Positions 60,260-64,000 of a stretch of 64,000 nucleotides of DNA are shown here, piece after piece. The notes beneath the pieces were generated by a model, which searched no databases, was not told the DNA's origin, and saw only the letters and a list, made by a program, of their open reading frames with translations. Every line of letters begins with the position of its first letter. Positions within the stretch are counted from its first letter, which is position 1. The DNA comes from Fistularia commersonii. Lineage: Eukaryota; Chordata; Actinopteri; Syngnathiformes; Fistulariidae. The stretch lies in NCBI GenBank assembly GCA_037954325.1, contig JBBMNZ010000015.1, forward strand, positions 1,860,001-1,924,000, written 5' to 3'. The translations under genes and the position numbers were made by a program.

Positions 60260-60727
60260 GTCAATATATCTATATGTGTTGGAACAATTAGTTTCATATG
60301 GTTTTCAGCATACTCACATAATAAACAGATAGGATTTTGGCAGGGGTGTGTGTCATGATATGGAAGAGAGGAAAATCAAAAGCAAGACTATGGACAAAGG
60401 TCTCATATCCCTTCATGGGCTTGGGAAATATGGATAATATATTCACACCTTATAAGCAACCAGAGAACAGCAATACCCCTTCTGCACTTCAATTTTGATT
60501 CTCCGTTGAAGCAATTATTGTGTAAACTAGAAAAAGTCCTAATGTAACCAACCAGGTTTGAACGTGTTAATGGGATACACCAATGAGCCTAGTGCACTGA
60601 GTAAGGCTTATTCTACAGACATGGACAGCATTGGTCCATAAATATATTGCAGCCTGAAAAGTGAACAGCGCTCACCAAACAACAGCTTGCGTGGGAACAA
60701 TTTGAACAATATGTTCATTATTAACAT

Positions 60728-60781
60728 ATGTTCACATATGTTCACATGAACAATATGTTCACATATGTTCACATGAACAAT
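60728..60781. repeat. Two perfect 27-bp tandem repeats with internal palindromes
   Basis: 60728-60754 and 60755-60781 are identical, built from ATGTTCACAT and TTCACATGAA blocks; ACATATGT and TTCACATGAA-like parts are (near) self-complementary. A partial third unit precedes it (60708-60727). Confidence 0.92.
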
Positions 60782-63700
60782 ATGTACTCTGCCCATTCAG
60801 GGAAGACCATGTATGACTCCATGGAGGAAAGAATGAACTGAGTTTCTCCCAGCGTCTTGTGCTTGGATATCATGTACGGTTGATATTGTATATCCTGCCT
60901 GGGCTAGTCTGTTCAGTTAGTGTATGTTACACATTACTCTACCGTATAAAAACTGTTAAATGAGACATTCTTTCCTTGATCAATCATCAATATATTCCTG
61001 AGATTAATATATTGATCAGACCACAGGGAGCATTGTTCGCAGATGACTTCAACAACCAAGTCCAGGATATTATACAGTAGACACATCCATCTAGGTTATA
61101 GCAGGATGAGTTGTTTCATCATTGTTTTCAATATTAGCAAAATGAACATACTAGTCTTTGATTATTTGTTATTGTTGTGTGTATGACTGTGATTCTGGGA
61201 TAAATTCCAAGCATGGTAATGCAGACAATATAGATGTTCTGCACAGCAAAGAATGTTTTGTGTCCTCTACAACTTATTTTGACAAAGCAAAGGTGTGATG
61301 TCCTTTTAAATGTCTGGTCATGTGAACCAGCCCCCTAAAACAAGTGTTCTGCGAATTGAAGATTTAAAACAAACAAGCAAGCAAATACACAAACAAGCAA
61401 ACACATAGATGGACAGACGAACACATAAATTGATGAGTAATTTATTTGATTACCAGATGGGGCAGCACAGTGATTGAGCTAGCTAGAAGGTACCTGGTTT
61501 AATTTCCGACAGCATGGACTTTGCATGGGTTTCTACGATTGTACATTATATACGGCTCATTTTCATTTTGTCATTATGATGATGATGATAGTCATTAATT
61601 TTCTTTTTTTTTAATTTTTTTAGTAATTTCATTTTTTTTCAATTTTCATCTTTTTTCCTCTAGCTATTGGAGTCAGCTTACCACACAGAGTGTGTGAGAT
61701 TTCACCCCATGACTGATTATCTGATGGATGACTAAGAAGATAGAGCTGACTGATACAGATGAGAGTTCTAACAACTCTGACAGAGACCTCGGTGAGCCAG
61801 ACAACGCAGAGAATACAAACTCCTGCTGTTCCTCGAAATATTACTTACGCAAACCTTTCCATTCCCTCAAAACGTGTTGGCATAGTTCCTCAAAGCAGCA
61901 CAAATAAATAGTACAGAATTGAACTGACATTATACATCTTTACAGTGTATTACAAATTTTAAAATTCTCAAGCCATAATATCTTAATGACCTGCTATTGT
62001 GCTTATTATGAATCAAACCATGACAACTGATGCCTTGCCTTTGTTTTTTGAAGCTGTGAGACTATGTCTCATCATGTAATTCATTCAAACATCATTCCCA
62101 ACAGTCATTATACATTTGTGATTTGTCTTAATTTCTGTATATGTCATGCAATTGGGCTGATATATCATACCACCGGCACTGGACCAGACATCCAGCGGAG
62201 GATATCCACACCCGTTTTTTATGTAATCTGTTAATATGACGTCTCCTCCTTCTTTTCTATCACCTGTATTGCGTTTTGTACCGTGAAAAAAAAAGAGAAA
62301 AATTGAGGTTCAACACGAAACTGGACGAAACTGGCATTTATGTTTCAATCATCTCTTCAAATGAGCAGTTGACATTTAACAATACAGAGAGCTGTTTTTA
62401 AGTGTGCAGCATTCAAATGCAATCACTGCCAACTTGACACTGGGTGCCACACATCAAATATTATCTTAGCTGAAGAACCATAAAATGTATGGCAACTTCT
62501 TTATCTTTCAGGAGGGGTCACTGCCCATGTGAAGGGGAATGCATGGTCAGACTGGGGCTGTTGCTTGCAGAGTCCATTAACTTGAGGACTGTGGTATGAC
62601 AGATGGAGTGTCCTTTTTGATGGAGGCTGTTCACCTTGACTGTGCTGTACTCTGTATTCCCATGGAGTCATGCTGCTCTATCCCTTGAGAAAGAATTTCT
62701 ACCACTGCCTCGTTTGCTAAAATTACCCATCATATATTCCCTGTGGTTGCTTGCTGCTTACCGCTACAGATTTAATAGAGAGAATGGCAAGGTTAGGAGT
62801 TGCAAATCACATCTTAATTACAGTGTGCCTAAGTTAGAGTTGCACTGGTAAGCAGAAACTATTGTGTTTCTCAAGGTAACAGTGAGGGCGACAGCAGAGC
62901 GGCATATTGTAATTACACTATGGCAATATTAAGGCAATCAAGTTAAAGTCACAGAAAAGACAGCAGTAAGATGTTTAAAATTCAATATCCAATATGGCTG
63001 CACTGTGGTTTTGAATGATGTTTCCCTTTATTGGCACAACAGCCAATGACAGGCTCCGATTTAAGAAAAGTTTGATTGGCACAAATTCAAGTGACTCTTT
63101 TAGCTGCAAATTTCCGACCCAATGAATGGTTTCTTTTGAATCAGTGAACTTGTAATACGAGCAAAAAAACAAAAAAAAAAAAAAGAGTTTATGGAAATAA
63201 AGTCACCCAATTGTTTTGTCCCAATATTTATGTTTAATCAAATCAAAGTATCACCCTTGGAATTTCTACAATGAACTGAAAATACTTTAATGCAGTTGAT
63301 ACCAACCGAACTTAGATCTATTCTTTTTTGCTTGTTTTTTTTATTTTTTATTAATAATAAGTTATTATTGATAGATATTACCTATAAAATTAGGTTTAAG
63401 AGATACTGTTTGACAATGACTAGGCTTTTCCAGCGCATTTCGGTGTTTTTACAAAAAATGCGACCGCAACCTCTTGACACTGTGGTGGCTTGCAGTTTCT
63501 TAAAACGGATGACAGCATGACAGAAATAATTTTAACGAGGAATTCTCATGATGGATATAAAAAATGTTCATCAATTTTATATAATGGTCAGTTGTTAGCA
63601 TTTAGTTTTATACAAATATATTCAGACAAAATAATGATTGGGGTTTAGGTTTGAAATATGCAACAGTACAAAAAGTACTCAGGGGGATTTAAAGAATTTT

Positions 63701-64000
63701 CTCTTGTTTCAAAGTTCTACTTTGGAGCATGAAAAGGCCTGGCTAAAGTTAGGGTTACTATTGTGAAGTATGATAAACCACACTTAAAATAGCCACCTCC
63801 TGCAAAGTCTATCTCTGTTGATATGAAACAATAAAATAAGATTATTTTATTATTATAATTATTATTATTACTACCATTATTATTGTTGTTGCTGTTGTTG
63901 TTGTTTATCTTAAATATATTTGCAACAAAGTGAAAAATATTACAGCTATGTGGTATTATTATTATTGTCATTACTATTTTAAATATTTAAATAAAATACT
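60782..64000. other. AT-rich DNA, a SINE head and a terminal (ATT)/(TTG) tract; no gene seen
   Basis: 61456-61560 begins like a family-B SINE head (GGGGCAGCACAGTGATTGAG, then GGTTTAATTTCC). 63837-63905 is an ATT/TTG trinucleotide tract. No exon of the ERG channel's PAS domain was found on the minus strand. Confidence 0.5.

Noticed and set aside
60728..60781. Repeat-spacer look suggesting a CRISPR-like array
   Set aside because: Units are directly adjacent with no spacers, only two full units, and the genome is a vertebrate.

Overview
The window looks like a teleost fish chromosome. It is AT-rich and intron-like, dense in long (CA)n/(GT)n, (TA)n, (CTAT)n and (CACT)n microsatellites. It also carries many decayed fish-type LINE, tRNA-derived SINE, hAT and Tc1 copies. 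I see no prokaryotic gene organisation, no rRNA and no convincing free-standing tRNA gene.

One host protein gene can be supported. Four exons of an ERG-type voltage-gated potassium channel lie on the minus strand (9094-9305, 9388-9713, 11287-11500, 12610-12765; transcription runs from high to low coordinates). They join in frame and encode the end of the N-terminal PAS domain and the cytoplasmic linker that precedes S1. An ERG signature block with one extra residue relative to KCNH2 points to KCNH6 (teleost kcnh6). The first PAS exons, the membrane domain, the pore and the C-terminal domain were not found. The gene therefore probably continues past both ends, with 1-9093 inside the next intron and much or all of 12766-64000 in an upstream intron or 5' flank. 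That extent is inference.

The rest is transposon and simple-sequence landscape. Main items: a nearly complete RTE-type LINE (32858-35957, plus strand) bounded by a 20-bp target-site duplication; six shorter, minus-strand relatives (10.0-11.05, 28.45-29.46, 40.63-41.17, 52.23-52.35, 56.50-57.08, 58.0-58.34 kb), two with clear target-site duplications; a second LINE family with a 'DLEKA/ADDVVLLASS' reverse transcriptase (3.99-4.27, 21.1-22.18, 37.29-37.88 kb); a third LINE fragment at 26.8-27.86 kb split by a SINE; hAT copies at 4.7-5.1, 18.09-18.53, 30.28-30.49 and 47.09-47.71 kb; and a Tc1/mariner 3' end at 0.99-1.38 kb.

Nothing here is clearly a new multi-gene system. The best leads are the ERG linker's apparent extra intron, which carries a rearranged RTE copy with two 5'-UTR segments; the nested hAT-in-SINE insertion; the sense-strand bias of RTE copies; the facing (CA)n/(GT)n tracts at 36.8-37.1 kb; and two weak candidate exons at 14.5 and 51.3 kb.
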